A stretch of 64,000 bases of DNA from JAAEPI01 sp965212145 (GTDB lineage Bacteria > Bacteroidota > Bacteroidia > Cytophagales > Cyclobacteriaceae). The position numbers and the translations under genes are program-made. The DNA lies in the NCBI GenBank assembly GCA_965212145.1, contig CBDBUY010000009.1, positions 558,001 through 622,000 on the forward strand, in the 5' to 3' direction. The notes under the pieces are model-generated. The model saw nothing but the letters and a program-made list of their open reading frames with translations. It had not been told where the DNA came from and did no database searches. Shown here piece after piece: positions 1 to 9,815 of this stretch; the first letter of the stretch is position 1, and each line of letters begins with the position of its first letter.

Positions 1-1
1 T

Positions 2-1039
2 AGAACCAGAGAGGCTAACCCTGATTTGAAGTGGGAAGAAAAAGCTGAGATTAACATAGGTTTAGACTTTGTTGCATTAAACAACAAACTAAGCGGTACC
101 ATTGATTGGTATACCAGAGATGTAAATGACTTCATCCTACCAAGACAGGCCGCTAGTAGTGTGTTTATAGAATACGCTAACCTTGGAGATGTAAATACTA
201 AAGGACTAGAAATAGCCATGAATTATGCCGGTATTGGAAACGGTGAAATTTCATGGTCTCCGGGAATAATCTTCTCTACCTACAAAACGGTGATTCAAGA
301 CTACCTTCAGGATGAGTCGTTTATTGCCAATCTAGGAGCGCCAGGTCAAAATGCTACACCAACGACTAGAGTTAAAGTTGGTGAGGAAATTGGACAAATC
401 TGGGGACCTGTTTTCGAGGGAGTTGAAACGGATGGCACTGTAATCTTTGCTGATGTTAATGGCGATGGTACAGTGATTGCAGATCCAACTGAAGTAAACA
501 ACCCAGATGCTGATATGCAACTTCTTGGATCAGGTATTCCTGATTTTGAGCTTGGTTTCACTAACACAGTGACCTACAAGAACTGGGAACTAAACATGTT
601 GTTTAGAGGGGCATTTGGACACAGCTTGTTGAATACTTTCCGAGCATTCTACGAGCCGATTGATCCGGGAGCTATCAATTCTTACAATAGAGTTCAAACA
701 GATCTTCAAATTGCTGATTTGACTGAAGCTAAATTCAGCTCTTTGTATGTAGAAAAAGCTGATTTTGTGAGATTGGATAATGTGACATTGAGCTATAAAT
801 TCGACATGTCGGGCAGCAATGCATTCAAATCTCTAAGTGCTTATGCCAATGTTCAAAACGCTTTCACGTTGACTAACTATACTGGAATCGATCCAGAACC
901 AGTTTTGGTTGATGGTGGTGCCGTTGACAATGGTGGACAGCCTGGTGGCGGGGGTGGAGTACTTGCTCCTGGTATTGACAGAAGAAATAACTACTTCACT
1001 GCGCGAACTTTTACCGTTGGTATTAAGGTTGGATTTTAA
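2..1039 (+). CDS. SusC/RagA-family TonB-linked outer membrane protein, C-terminal part
   Basis: This is the last ~345 residues of a SusC-type TonB-dependent outer membrane transporter. The frame is open to the left edge of the window, so the plug domain and most of the barrel lie outside. The motif NPDLKWE near the edge and the closing TARTFTVGIKVGF are hallmarks of the family, and the stretch between alternates as expected for barrel strands. SusC proteins import bulky substrates with a SusD lid and TonB energy. The susD gene follows 18 bp downstream. An odd glycine-rich insert (about residues 304-312 of the visible part, GGQPGGGGG) sits just before the last strands. The substrate cannot be told from this sequence. 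Confidence 0.95.
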   Translation, partial: RTREANPDLKWEEKAEINIGLDFVALNNKLSGTIDWYTRDVNDFILPRQAASSVFIEYANLGDVNTKGLEIAMNYAGIGNGEISWSPGIIFSTYKTVIQDYLQDESFIANLGAPGQNATPTTRVKVGEEIGQIWGPVFEGVETDGTVIFADVNGDGTVIADPTEVNNPDADMQLLGSGIPDFELGFTNTVTYKNWELNMLFRGAFGHSLLNTFRAFYEPIDPGAINSYNRVQTDLQIADLTEAKFSSLYVEKADFVRLDNVTLSYKFDMSGSNAFKSLSAYANVQNAFTLTNYTGIDPEPVLVDGGAVDNGGQPGGGGGVLAPGIDRRNNYFTARTFTVGIKVGF

Positions 1040-1057
1040 TAGAAAATAATCAGAAAA

Positions 1058-2599
1058 ATGAAAAATAAATTAATAGTTTCAGTTCTGGCTCTTCTGATTT
1101 TGGTGGCGTACGGTTGTACTGACCTTACCGAAGAGTTGAGAGATGAATTCACTGAGGACTTTACTCCGGATAACCCTGGTGTAAATCCTAGCACGAATGT
1201 AAATATGCCTACCCCGGACGATGGGCTGGGAGCGGCGTTTGGTACCTTGTTTGGTACTTCAGCTAATCACTACACGTACTTTTCAGTACAGGAAGTATCA
1301 ACCGATGAAGCAGTAATTACTCAAAAGGGTGGTGACTGGTTTGATGGTGGTATCTGGCTTCAGATGCATCAGCATACTTGGACTGCTGCGCATGATCCAC
1401 TTAATGCTACCTGGGCAAATCTCTATGGAGGTGTCAACGAATGTAATCGTCTAATTGGAGATGGTTTGTCAGTGGAAGGCGAGGCGATTGTTCGCTTGGT
1501 CAGAGCTTACTACTTCTGGAGATTACTTGATCTTTTTGGAAATATTAAGACGCCATTGGTAGATGGAGCTGATGTTGCTCAGAGTACTTCGGCTGCTACT
1601 TTCGATTTAATTGAAAATGAAATCTTGGATGTATATGGTGACTTACCTTCAGGACGTCAGGATTATGGACGACCTAGTCAGGGAGCAGCAGATGCTTTGT
1701 TAGCAAGATTGTATCTGAACTGGGAAGTTTATAGCCCGGGCGATGCTGATGGGACTAATAATTATCAAATGGCCATTGACAGAGCGGATAATGTAATCAA
1801 CGATGGATCTTGGGATCTAGACGACAGCTACGCTGACGTGTTTGCCCCGGATAACGTAGATAACATTGAGCATATCTGGGTAGTACCATTTGATGAGGCG
1901 ACTGGAGGAGGAATGAATCTTGCTCAGATGACTTTTCACTATCCGACGCAGCTGACGTACAATCTACAGCAACAGCCTTGGAATGGATACTCTACTTTGG
2001 AGGCATTCTACAACTCCTACGAAAATGGAGATGAGAGAAAAGACAACAACTTCGTGGTAGGTCCGCAGTTTGATCTTTCCGGAAACCCGTTAGTAGATGT
2101 GGCTTTTGATCCGGATGATCCGGATGGAGCTGAGATCAACTATACGCCTGCCATAAACGAGTTATTTCCAAGTGGAAGTCGTCAGGCGGGTGCGAGATTC
2201 GGTAAGTTTTCGCACAAGCTTGGACAAACCCCTAACATGGATAACGATTACCCGTTATTCAGATACGGTGGTGTCCTACTTGACAAAGCTGAAGCAATGT
2301 GCCGATTGGCAGGTGACTGGAATGCAGGTACTTCAATTGTGAATGAGTTGAGAGAACGTGCCGGCGTTGCTGATTTCGGAACCATGACAGAAGCTGATTT
2401 CCTAGCTGAAAGAGGCAGAGAATTGTTCATCGAAAGTCTAAGAAGAAATGATCTAATTAGATTTGGTGAGTTTACATCTACTTGGTGGGAGAAGGATGCC
2501 AGTGATCCGTTTAGAACATTGTTCCCGATTCCTCAAGCGCAGATTAACGCTGCTGCGGATGAAGGATTGCAACCTCTAGCTCAGAATCCTGGCTACTAA
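1058..2599 (+). CDS. SusD/RagB-family outer membrane lipoprotein
   Basis: A surface lipoprotein of 513 residues that binds substrate and caps the SusC channel encoded just upstream. The signal peptide ends in a lipobox with Cys20 (VAYGC), and acidic residues follow, as in Bacteroidota surface lipoproteins. The family's helical TPR-like N-terminal half (about 80-230) and the C-terminal segment with RRNDLIRFGEF, near residue 465, are present. Length is normal for SusD. A strong hairpin terminator lies right after the stop, so susCD probably ends as its own transcript. The downstream large lipoprotein genes are on the same strand but have a 165 bp gap. Confidence 0.95.
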   Translation: MKNKLIVSVLALLILVAYGCTDLTEELRDEFTEDFTPDNPGVNPSTNVNMPTPDDGLGAAFGTLFGTSANHYTYFSVQEVSTDEAVITQKGGDWFDGGIWLQMHQHTWTAAHDPLNATWANLYGGVNECNRLIGDGLSVEGEAIVRLVRAYYFWRLLDLFGNIKTPLVDGADVAQSTSAATFDLIENEILDVYGDLPSGRQDYGRPSQGAADALLARLYLNWEVYSPGDADGTNNYQMAIDRADNVINDGSWDLDDSYADVFAPDNVDNIEHIWVVPFDEATGGGMNLAQMTFHYPTQLTYNLQQQPWNGYSTLEAFYNSYENGDERKDNNFVVGPQFDLSGNPLVDVAFDPDDPDGAEINYTPAINELFPSGSRQAGARFGKFSHKLGQTPNMDNDYPLFRYGGVLLDKAEAMCRLAGDWNAGTSIVNELRERAGVADFGTMTEADFLAERGRELFIESLRRNDLIRFGEFTSTWWEKDASDPFRTLFPIPQAQINAAADEGLQPLAQNPGY

Positions 2600-2620
2600 G
2601 AGTAAGATAATTTAGAATTT

Positions 2621-2649
2621 AAAAGGCCGTCTTTTGACGGCCTTTTTTT
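2621..2649 (+). terminator. Rho-independent terminator after susD
   Basis: A 10 bp perfect stem (2622-2631 with 2636-2645) with a TTTT loop, followed by a run of T. It sits 22 bp after the susD stop and separates susCD from the propeller lipoprotein genes. Confidence 0.9.
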
Positions 2650-2764
2650 GTTTTTAACAATTGCAGAGAAATTCATAAAAATAACGTGAGATACTTTTTG
2701 GATTGAATGATTCGACTGCAAAATCATTCGATTATTTTTACAAGAAGAACTTGGTTTTGATCCG

Positions 2765-5700
2765 ATGAAAGTAAAGGGCAGTGAAGCACTGATTTTGATG
2801 ATGATTTTCTTTGGATGTCAGACCAAGAGCGATGTGCTCTTTTCAGAAGTATCGTCAAAAGCAGGGATTACATTCTTCAATGAACTTACGTATACCGAAG
2901 AGTTCAACCCTTACACGTATCGGAATTTTTATAATGGGGCAGGGGTGGCCTTGGGTGACGTGAATAATGATGGACTATTGGATGTTTATTTCACTGGAAA
3001 CATCGTTGACAACAAGCTTTTTCTCAACAAGGGAAATTGGGAATTCGAAGACATTACTGAAAGTGCACAAGTTGCCTGCCCTGGAGTTTGGTCAAGCGGA
3101 GCAACCTTCGCAGATGTGAATGGAGATGGTTGGTTGGATCTTTATGTATGCAAGTCAGGAAAGCCAGAAGGAGAAAATAGACACAATGAGCTATTCATAA
3201 ATAATGGTGATCTAACGTTCACCGAAAAGTCAAAAGAGTATGGCCTGGACGTTCTAGGTCTCTCCACCCATGCTGCATTTTTTGACTATGACAAGGATGG
3301 AGATTTGGATGTGTACGTCCTGACCAATTCTATTAAAACGATTGGTGTGGGTTTTGACTTGGTGAAAGACAGAAGAGAAATTCCCGACCCATCAAACGGC
3401 GGTAATAAATTCTTCAGAAATGACGATGGGAAATATGTCGACATAACTCTGGATGCAGGAATTTACACAAGTGATATTGGTTTCGGTCTCGGCATTACCC
3501 TAGGTGATTTCAATCATGACAGTTGGACCGATGTGTTTATTTCTAATGACTTTTTTGAGCGTGATTACTTATACATTAATGATAAGTTGGGAGGGTTTAC
3601 CGAGTCAGCTGAGGAATATTTCAAAAGCCTAAGCATGGGCTCAATGGGGGCAGATGTTGGAGACTTGGACAATGATGGCAAACCCGATCTGATGGTCACA
3701 GAAATGCTCCCAGGAACCATCGAAAGAAAAAGGAGTAAAGCCATGTTTGAGTCATGGGATAAGTACCAACTTGCAGTTTCTAAGGGTTACTTCCATCAGT
3801 ACCCCAGGAATGCACTTCAAAGAAACACCGGAGAGGGTGGTTTTTCTGAAGTGAGTAGGTTGTCTGGACTTTCTGATACGGAATGGAGCTGGGGAGCATT
3901 GATTTTCGACATGGATAACGATGGTCTCAAGGATATTTTCGTGTCGAATGGGATTTATAAAGACTTGCTGGATCGTGATTATTTGACGTTCATGGCCAAT
4001 GATCAGCAGGTGCGAGCAACCTTGAATGAAAAGGGAAGTGTGATAACAGATCTCATTGACATGATTCCGAGCACGCCTATAAGCAACGCAGCATTCAAAA
4101 ATATAGGTCAATTTCAATTTGAAAATTCGTCGGATAAGTGGGGACTTGGAACCCCAAGTTTTAGCAATGGAAGTGCATATGGCGACTTGGACAATGATGG
4201 TGACTTAGACTTGGTTGTCAATAATGTGAATATGAAATCCTTCGTTTATCGAAATGAAACCGACACAGCCAAGTCACGGAGTTTAAGAGTTAAACTCAGA
4301 GGAGAAATGAACACCTCAGGGGTTGGAGCGAAAATAGAAGCTTGGGCAGGAGATGCTTTTTTTATCAGAGACAATTATCCCTCAAGAGGATTCCAAAGCT
4401 CAGTGGATCCGGTAATACATTTAGGACTAGGAGAAGTAGTAACACTTGATTCGTTGAAGGTAATCTGGCCATCGGGCAAAGAGTCCTTTTTTAAGGATGT
4501 TCGCACGAACCAAACTTTGGTTGTCGAGGAGAGTGAGGCTTTTAATGTGAAACAAAGGCTGGAATTAGGTACCAATAAGTCTTGGATCAAACCAACCGAC
4601 TTCCTGTCAAACTTCACTCACAGGGAGAATAATTTCGTCGATTTTGATAGAGAGAGACTACTTCCTGAAATGTATAGCAATGAAGGGCCGGATATTTCCG
4701 TAGGCGACCTTGATGGTGATGACGTCCCTGAATTATTTTTTGGAGGAGCAAAGGAAAATGCTGGGATCGTACTGAATAGCTCAGATGGTATTAAAGAGCT
4801 GTTACCGCCGGCACTGGCAAGAGATTCCTTGTCTGAGGACGTTGCTTCCGTGATTTTTGATGCGAATGGAGATGGGTTAGAAGACTTATTTGTTGCCAGC
4901 GGAGGAAGGGCGTTTAACAAAACCTCTGGAGCAATGAGGGATCGATTGTATATAAATGACGGATCAGGGCAATTGGTTAAAGAAAGTGATCGATTACCGA
5001 GATCAATGAATTTTAGTTCCAGCACAGTCAGCTTTGCAGACTGGGATAATGACGGGGATTTTGATCTTTTCATCGGCGAACGTTTTCATCCATTTTACTA
5101 CGGGCAAAAAGGTGGTGGTTACATTCTGGAGAATGATGGACAGGGGTATTTCAGTGATGTGACAAATGAGGTTGCCAGTGGATTGACGGGTATGGGTATG
5201 GTCACAGATGCAAAGTGGGCTGATATTGATGGCGATGGCGATTCTGATTTGGTAGTAGTCGGAGATTGGATGTCTGTAAGAGTATTTAAGAATGAGGATG
5301 CTAAGCTCGTGGATCGAACAACCGAAATGGGTCTTCAATATAGCCGCGGATGGTGGCGATCAGTCCAAGTAGCGGATGTTGACCGGGATGGAGATCTGGA
5401 CATTCTTGGAGGAAATCATGGAACCAATTCATTCTTTATTTCGGGGACAAAAATGTTCTTAAATGACTTTGATGACAATGGGAAGGTCGAGCAGATTATC
5501 TGTGTCCCGAGGGATCGGAAATACTATCCGATAGCCGACCGGGATGAGTTGATTGCCCAAATTCCATCTTTGAAGAAGAAAATCCTTTACTACAAGGATT
5601 ATGCATCCATGAGTATCACCGATTTATTTTCCGAAGAAAAATTGCAGGAATGCAAGGTCTTCGAAGTGGATGTGTTGGCTTCTTCCATTTTTTACAATGA

Positions 5701-6031
5701 AGGCACGCAATTCAGAGAAATGACTTTACCAATCGAAGCTCAATATGCTCCTGTTTATGCGATTGAAGCAAATGATCTAAACGGCGATGGTTTTGTTGAT
5801 TTGATCGTGGGAGGAAATCAGTATCTGGTTAAACCTCAATTCGGTCGATATGATGGTTTGAGTGGGTTGATACTAGAAGGAGGCAAAGACGGATTCAGTT
5901 CTGATCGGTTACAGTTTCTAGGGATCAAAGGTCAGATAAGAGATATTAAATTTGTTGAAATCCTTGGCGAAAAATTAGTCGTATTCGCCAGAAATAATGA
6001 TAAACCGTTGATTTATGAGGTTGTTAAGTAA
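2765..6031 (+). CDS. FG-GAP/VCBS repeat lipoprotein with ASPIC/UnbV domain (first of three)
   Basis: A 1088-residue lipoprotein (lipobox FFGC, Cys18). It reads as two beta-propeller-like halves of FG-GAP/VCBS repeats around an ASPIC/UnbV domain at about 518-588 (GVGAKIEAW, RGFQSS, HLGLGE, IWPSG). I count fourteen calcium-type loops of the form DxDxDGxxD, for example DVNNDGLLD, DYDKDGDLD and DLDNDGDLD. The family is common in marine Bacteroidota next to SusCD genes but has no settled function. Calcium-stabilised surface binding is inference. The stop overlaps the next gene by 17 bp, so the genes are probably co-translated. It is homologous over its length with the genes at 6578 and 9816. Confidence 0.9.
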   Translation: MKVKGSEALILMMIFFGCQTKSDVLFSEVSSKAGITFFNELTYTEEFNPYTYRNFYNGAGVALGDVNNDGLLDVYFTGNIVDNKLFLNKGNWEFEDITESAQVACPGVWSSGATFADVNGDGWLDLYVCKSGKPEGENRHNELFINNGDLTFTEKSKEYGLDVLGLSTHAAFFDYDKDGDLDVYVLTNSIKTIGVGFDLVKDRREIPDPSNGGNKFFRNDDGKYVDITLDAGIYTSDIGFGLGITLGDFNHDSWTDVFISNDFFERDYLYINDKLGGFTESAEEYFKSLSMGSMGADVGDLDNDGKPDLMVTEMLPGTIERKRSKAMFESWDKYQLAVSKGYFHQYPRNALQRNTGEGGFSEVSRLSGLSDTEWSWGALIFDMDNDGLKDIFVSNGIYKDLLDRDYLTFMANDQQVRATLNEKGSVITDLIDMIPSTPISNAAFKNIGQFQFENSSDKWGLGTPSFSNGSAYGDLDNDGDLDLVVNNVNMKSFVYRNETDTAKSRSLRVKLRGEMNTSGVGAKIEAWAGDAFFIRDNYPSRGFQSSVDPVIHLGLGEVVTLDSLKVIWPSGKESFFKDVRTNQTLVVEESEAFNVKQRLELGTNKSWIKPTDFLSNFTHRENNFVDFDRERLLPEMYSNEGPDISVGDLDGDDVPELFFGGAKENAGIVLNSSDGIKELLPPALARDSLSEDVASVIFDANGDGLEDLFVASGGRAFNKTSGAMRDRLYINDGSGQLVKESDRLPRSMNFSSSTVSFADWDNDGDFDLFIGERFHPFYYGQKGGGYILENDGQGYFSDVTNEVASGLTGMGMVTDAKWADIDGDGDSDLVVVGDWMSVRVFKNEDAKLVDRTTEMGLQYSRGWWRSVQVADVDRDGDLDILGGNHGTNSFFISGTKMFLNDFDDNGKVEQIICVPRDRKYYPIADRDELIAQIPSLKKKILYYKDYASMSITDLFSEEKLQECKVFEVDVLASSIFYNEGTQFREMTLPIEAQYAPVYAIEANDLNGDGFVDLIVGGNQYLVKPQFGRYDGLSGLILEGGKDGFSSDRLQFLGIKGQIRDIKFVEILGEKLVVFARNNDKPLIYEVVK

Positions 6032-6578
6032 GCTATTTGCTCTAGCTTTTATTGTCCTTTTGATTTCATGTGGCAAGTCGGATTATGATCGATTGGTGAC
6101 AACAGAATTAGGGAAGAATGTACGAATGGACTCCATTGTTTGGAATGTCTTCTTTGGTGATTCCCAGAAAGAATTTTATGCCGTTTGCTGGGAATTAAAC
6201 AAACAAGGAATCATCGGGCATGGGCCTGAAAACCAACATGTGATGTACAAAATGAAGGGAGCGTCACCGCATGTAATCTCGATGTTGTATTATCCTGAAT
6301 TTGATTCTCAGGACAGGTTGAAGCGAATGGATATGAAATTTTTCTATGACGGTTGGAGCCCCGGTACCAAGAAATTTAGTTCTGATAGTCTTTTACCCGT
6401 TGTAATGGACTCCCTTGAACAATGGTATGGGGGTAATGAATTTATTGAAGTCGTATTTGATGAAGACCCGCAGAAACTTCATGTCAAAATGGATGGAAAC
6501 CGAAGGATCACAGTACATGCTGATCAGAGCAAATTCGTAATTGTCCGGGTCACTGACATGCTCAACGAGGAAAACTAA
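6015..6578 (+). CDS. small lipoprotein of unknown function
   Basis: A 187-residue predicted lipoprotein (LLISC, Cys19) that I do not recognise. The body is a mixed alpha/beta sequence without repeats or known motifs. It is wedged between two large propeller lipoprotein genes: its start overlaps the upstream gene by 17 bp and its stop shares one base with the next start (TAATG). Such tight coupling argues that it works with the propeller proteins, perhaps as a partner or chaperone at the membrane, but nothing in the sequence shows this directly. Confidence 0.8.
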   Translation: MRLLSKLFALAFIVLLISCGKSDYDRLVTTELGKNVRMDSIVWNVFFGDSQKEFYAVCWELNKQGIIGHGPENQHVMYKMKGASPHVISMLYYPEFDSQDRLKRMDMKFFYDGWSPGTKKFSSDSLLPVVMDSLEQWYGGNEFIEVVFDEDPQKLHVKMDGNRRITVHADQSKFVIVRVTDMLNEEN

Positions 6579-9500
6579 TGAAAAAAATACTTGCGATATT
6601 TTTAGTTGGAATTTTCACAAGCTGCGATAAGGAGTCTGCACCAGGCACCTTATTCCAACTTTTGGATTCTAATGAATCCGGCTTTTCATTCCAAAACGAT
6701 CTCACTTTTGATCAGGAGTTTAACGTGTACACCTACCGCAATTATTACAATGGAGGTGGCGTGTCAATTGGCGATATAAATGGTGATGACCTGCCTGATA
6801 TTTACATGACTGCCAACATGAAGGCGAATAAGCTCTTCCTCAATAAAGGAGACATGCGCTTCGAGGACGTCACTGATCGGGCCGGTGTAGCCGGGACAAA
6901 GGCTTGGTCTACCGGTGTAACCATGGCAGATGTAAATGCCGACGGCTTGTTAGATATCTACGTTTGTAATTCGGGTGATATTGCTGGAGATAACAAACAA
7001 AATGAGCTTTTCATTAACAATGGTGACATGACCTTCACCGAATCAGCTGAAGAATTTGGTCTGGCTGATCAGGGGTTTTCCACACACGCTTCATTTTTTG
7101 ATTACGACAAGGATGGGGACTTGGACGTCTACATCCTGAATAATTCGTATCAGTCCATAGGAAGTTTTGATTTGAGAAGAAATGAGCGTCCCAAGCGAGA
7201 TGAGCTGGGCGGTGATAAGCTCATGCGAAACGATGATGGCAAATTTGTGGATGTCAGCATCGAAGCTGGAATCTATGGAAGCGTAATCGGTTTTGGACTT
7301 GGGGTTACTGTGGGTGACGTCAATGGGGATAACTACGAGGACATTTACGTGTCCAATGATTTCTTCGAGCGAGATTACCTGTATATCAATAACCAGGATG
7401 GGACATTCAGCGAACGACTAACCGAGCAAATGAGATCCATCAGTGGCGCATCCATGGGAGCGGATATGGCCGATATCAATAATGACGGACACAATGATTT
7501 GTTTGTCACCGAGATGTTGCCGAGCGATTACGAACGACTCAAAACGGTCACGACGTTCGAGGACTGGAATAAATATCAATACAACATTGATAATGGCTAC
7601 TTTCATCAGTTTACGAGAAATACTTTTCAGTTGAACAATGGCGACAACTCGTTTTCAGAAATCGGAAGACTGGCCGGGGTGGAAGCAACCGATTGGAGCT
7701 GGGGAGCTTTGATTTTCGATTTTGACAATGACGGATTGAAGGACTTGTTCGTCGCGAACGGGATTTACCAGGACCTGACAAATCAAGACTATTTGCAGTA
7801 TGTTTCCAACGAAGAAGTGATCAAGTCCATCGTCACCAATGATGGCGTGGACTATGCCAAATTAATAGACCTGATCCCCTCTAACCCAATTCCAAATCAC
7901 GCATTTTATAACAAGGGAGGGCTTCAGTTTGAGGACCGAGCAGGTGAGTTTGGATTGGACACGCCAGGATTTTCCAATGGTTCAGCCTATGGCGATTTGG
8001 ATAACGATGGGGATCTGGATTTGGTGGTGAATAATGTGAACATGCCCTCTTGGCTTTACCAAAATACTAGCTCCGAAGGAAACTACATCAAGTTTAAGTT
8101 AAAAGGAGAACGCTCAAATGCCTTTGCCGTGGGTGCCAAAATTCGAATCACTCAAGGTGATCAGGACTACTACGTTGAACAACAACCTGTGCGTGGTTTT
8201 CAGTCCAGCATGGATCCCCAACCACTACTGGGTCTGGCGTCCGATGAGACGGTTAATGTAGAGGTGATTTGGCCGCTGGGAAGAATCACTCGGTTGGAAA
8301 ATATCTCTCCAAATCAGACACTGGAGCTTATAGAAAAGGATGGGAAATTGCCTTCACAAATTGCTGAAACATCCTCGAATCGGATCTTTGAAATGATGGA
8401 AGCTCCCGATTGGAAGCATGAAGAAAACGAATTTGTGGATTTCCACAGAGACCGTCTGCTGTGGCATATGAACAGTATGGAAGGGCCAAGAGCGGCCGTT
8501 TCAGATGTTGACGGGGATTCTCAGCCGGAAGTTTATGTTGGCGGTTCCAAAGAAAGTGCCGGGGTTTTGTTCTCAGGTTCAGATTTCAAGATTTTGCAAG
8601 AGTTTACCGCTGACGCTATTTCTGAAGACGCTGAGATTTTGTTCTTCGATTTGGAAAACGATGGCGACCAGGACATGTATGTAGCGAGCGGTGGGGTGGA
8701 ATTTTCGCAGCTTTCATCAGCTCTGTATGATCGATTGTATATCAATGATGGAAAGGGAAAGTACAAGAAGAACGAAGATTTTATAGGAACAGGCTTCATC
8801 AGCACATCGACCGTCGCAGGAGCTGATATTGACCAAGATGGAGATATCGATTTGTTCATAGGTGAACGAGCGAAACCTACGCGATACGGGATGCCTGGAA
8901 GCGGATTTATTCTCAAGAATGAGAATGGCGAATTGATTGACGCTACATCAAACTTAGCACCGGAACTAAAGGATATTGGCCTGATAAAAGATGGAGAATT
9001 TCAGGATTTTGATGGAGATGGAGACGCTGATTTAGTGCTTACCGGGGAATTTATGGGTCTTCACTTTTTCAAAAATGAGGGAGGTGTTTTTTCCAGGGTA
9101 GACCAATCGCTCGATAGTTTATTCGGTTGGTGGAATAGGCTGCACATCTTGGACGTGGATGGCGATGGAGATGCCGATATCGTGGCAGGTAATCATGGAC
9201 TAAATAGCCGATTTAAAACAAGCTCGGAATATCCTATTACACTTTTCATTGCTGATTTCGATAAGAATGGCTCTACTGATCCAATTCTTGCCAAGTACAA
9301 GGAAGATGGAGAGGCTTATCCCTTTGCATTGCGTCATAACCTGATCGATCAGATCAAGTCTCTGAAGAAGCAATTCCCTGATTACGAGTCGTTTAGAAAT
9401 GCCTCCATTCAGGATACTTTCACCGAGGAGCAGTTGCGCGAGGCAATGAAACTAGAGGTCAACTTTCTTTCGTCTGTTGTTTTGATCAATAAGGGAAATT

Positions 9501-9814
9501 TTGAATTTGAGGTTGTAGAACTGCCGATTCAAACTCAACTCTCACCTATTATGGCTATTTCGTCGGGTGACTATGACAGAGACGGAGACTTGGATGTTTT
9601 AGTAGGAGGAAATCTATACGGGACAAAGCCGGAAGTTGGTCGATATGATGCCAGCAACGGCACGCTGCTTCTCAATGACGGTCAAGGGAATTTTGAAGCA
9701 GCAGGCTCTGAATACGGATTTTTCGTAGAAGGTCAGATTCGTGAAATCCTGACACTTCCTGATAAGGTGATCGTGACCCGAAATGATGACAGCTTGGTCA
9801 TTTTTTCCTACTAA
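6578..9814 (+). CDS. FG-GAP/VCBS repeat lipoprotein with ASPIC/UnbV domain (second of three)
   Basis: A 1078-residue lipoprotein (IFTSC, Cys16) with the same plan as the gene at 2765: N-terminal FG-GAP repeats, ASPIC/UnbV domain at about 517-586 (AVGAKIRIT, RGFQSS, LLGLAS, IWPLG), then a second repeat region. I again count fourteen DxDxDG-type loops in the same order, for example DINGDDLPD, DYDKDGDLD, DVDGDGDAD and DYDRDGDLD. The strongly conserved opening (YRNYYNGGGVSIGD) and the WSWGALIFD motif are shared by the first two copies. It starts on the last base of the preceding stop, and the next gene starts 1 bp after its own stop. Confidence 0.9.
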   Translation: MKKILAIFLVGIFTSCDKESAPGTLFQLLDSNESGFSFQNDLTFDQEFNVYTYRNYYNGGGVSIGDINGDDLPDIYMTANMKANKLFLNKGDMRFEDVTDRAGVAGTKAWSTGVTMADVNADGLLDIYVCNSGDIAGDNKQNELFINNGDMTFTESAEEFGLADQGFSTHASFFDYDKDGDLDVYILNNSYQSIGSFDLRRNERPKRDELGGDKLMRNDDGKFVDVSIEAGIYGSVIGFGLGVTVGDVNGDNYEDIYVSNDFFERDYLYINNQDGTFSERLTEQMRSISGASMGADMADINNDGHNDLFVTEMLPSDYERLKTVTTFEDWNKYQYNIDNGYFHQFTRNTFQLNNGDNSFSEIGRLAGVEATDWSWGALIFDFDNDGLKDLFVANGIYQDLTNQDYLQYVSNEEVIKSIVTNDGVDYAKLIDLIPSNPIPNHAFYNKGGLQFEDRAGEFGLDTPGFSNGSAYGDLDNDGDLDLVVNNVNMPSWLYQNTSSEGNYIKFKLKGERSNAFAVGAKIRITQGDQDYYVEQQPVRGFQSSMDPQPLLGLASDETVNVEVIWPLGRITRLENISPNQTLELIEKDGKLPSQIAETSSNRIFEMMEAPDWKHEENEFVDFHRDRLLWHMNSMEGPRAAVSDVDGDSQPEVYVGGSKESAGVLFSGSDFKILQEFTADAISEDAEILFFDLENDGDQDMYVASGGVEFSQLSSALYDRLYINDGKGKYKKNEDFIGTGFISTSTVAGADIDQDGDIDLFIGERAKPTRYGMPGSGFILKNENGELIDATSNLAPELKDIGLIKDGEFQDFDGDGDADLVLTGEFMGLHFFKNEGGVFSRVDQSLDSLFGWWNRLHILDVDGDGDADIVAGNHGLNSRFKTSSEYPITLFIADFDKNGSTDPILAKYKEDGEAYPFALRHNLIDQIKSLKKQFPDYESFRNASIQDTFTEEQLREAMKLEVNFLSSVVLINKGNFEFEVVELPIQTQLSPIMAISSGDYDRDGDLDVLVGGNLYGTKPEVGRYDASNGTLLLNDGQGNFEAAGSEYGFFVEGQIREILTLPDKVIVTRNDDSLVIFSY

Positions 9815-9815
9815 G

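Noticed and set aside
9783..9815. Earlier in-frame ATG for the third propeller lipoprotein
   Set aside because: It would add eleven residues ahead of a lipoprotein signal and lie inside the preceding gene; the ATG at 9816 gives a normal signal peptide.
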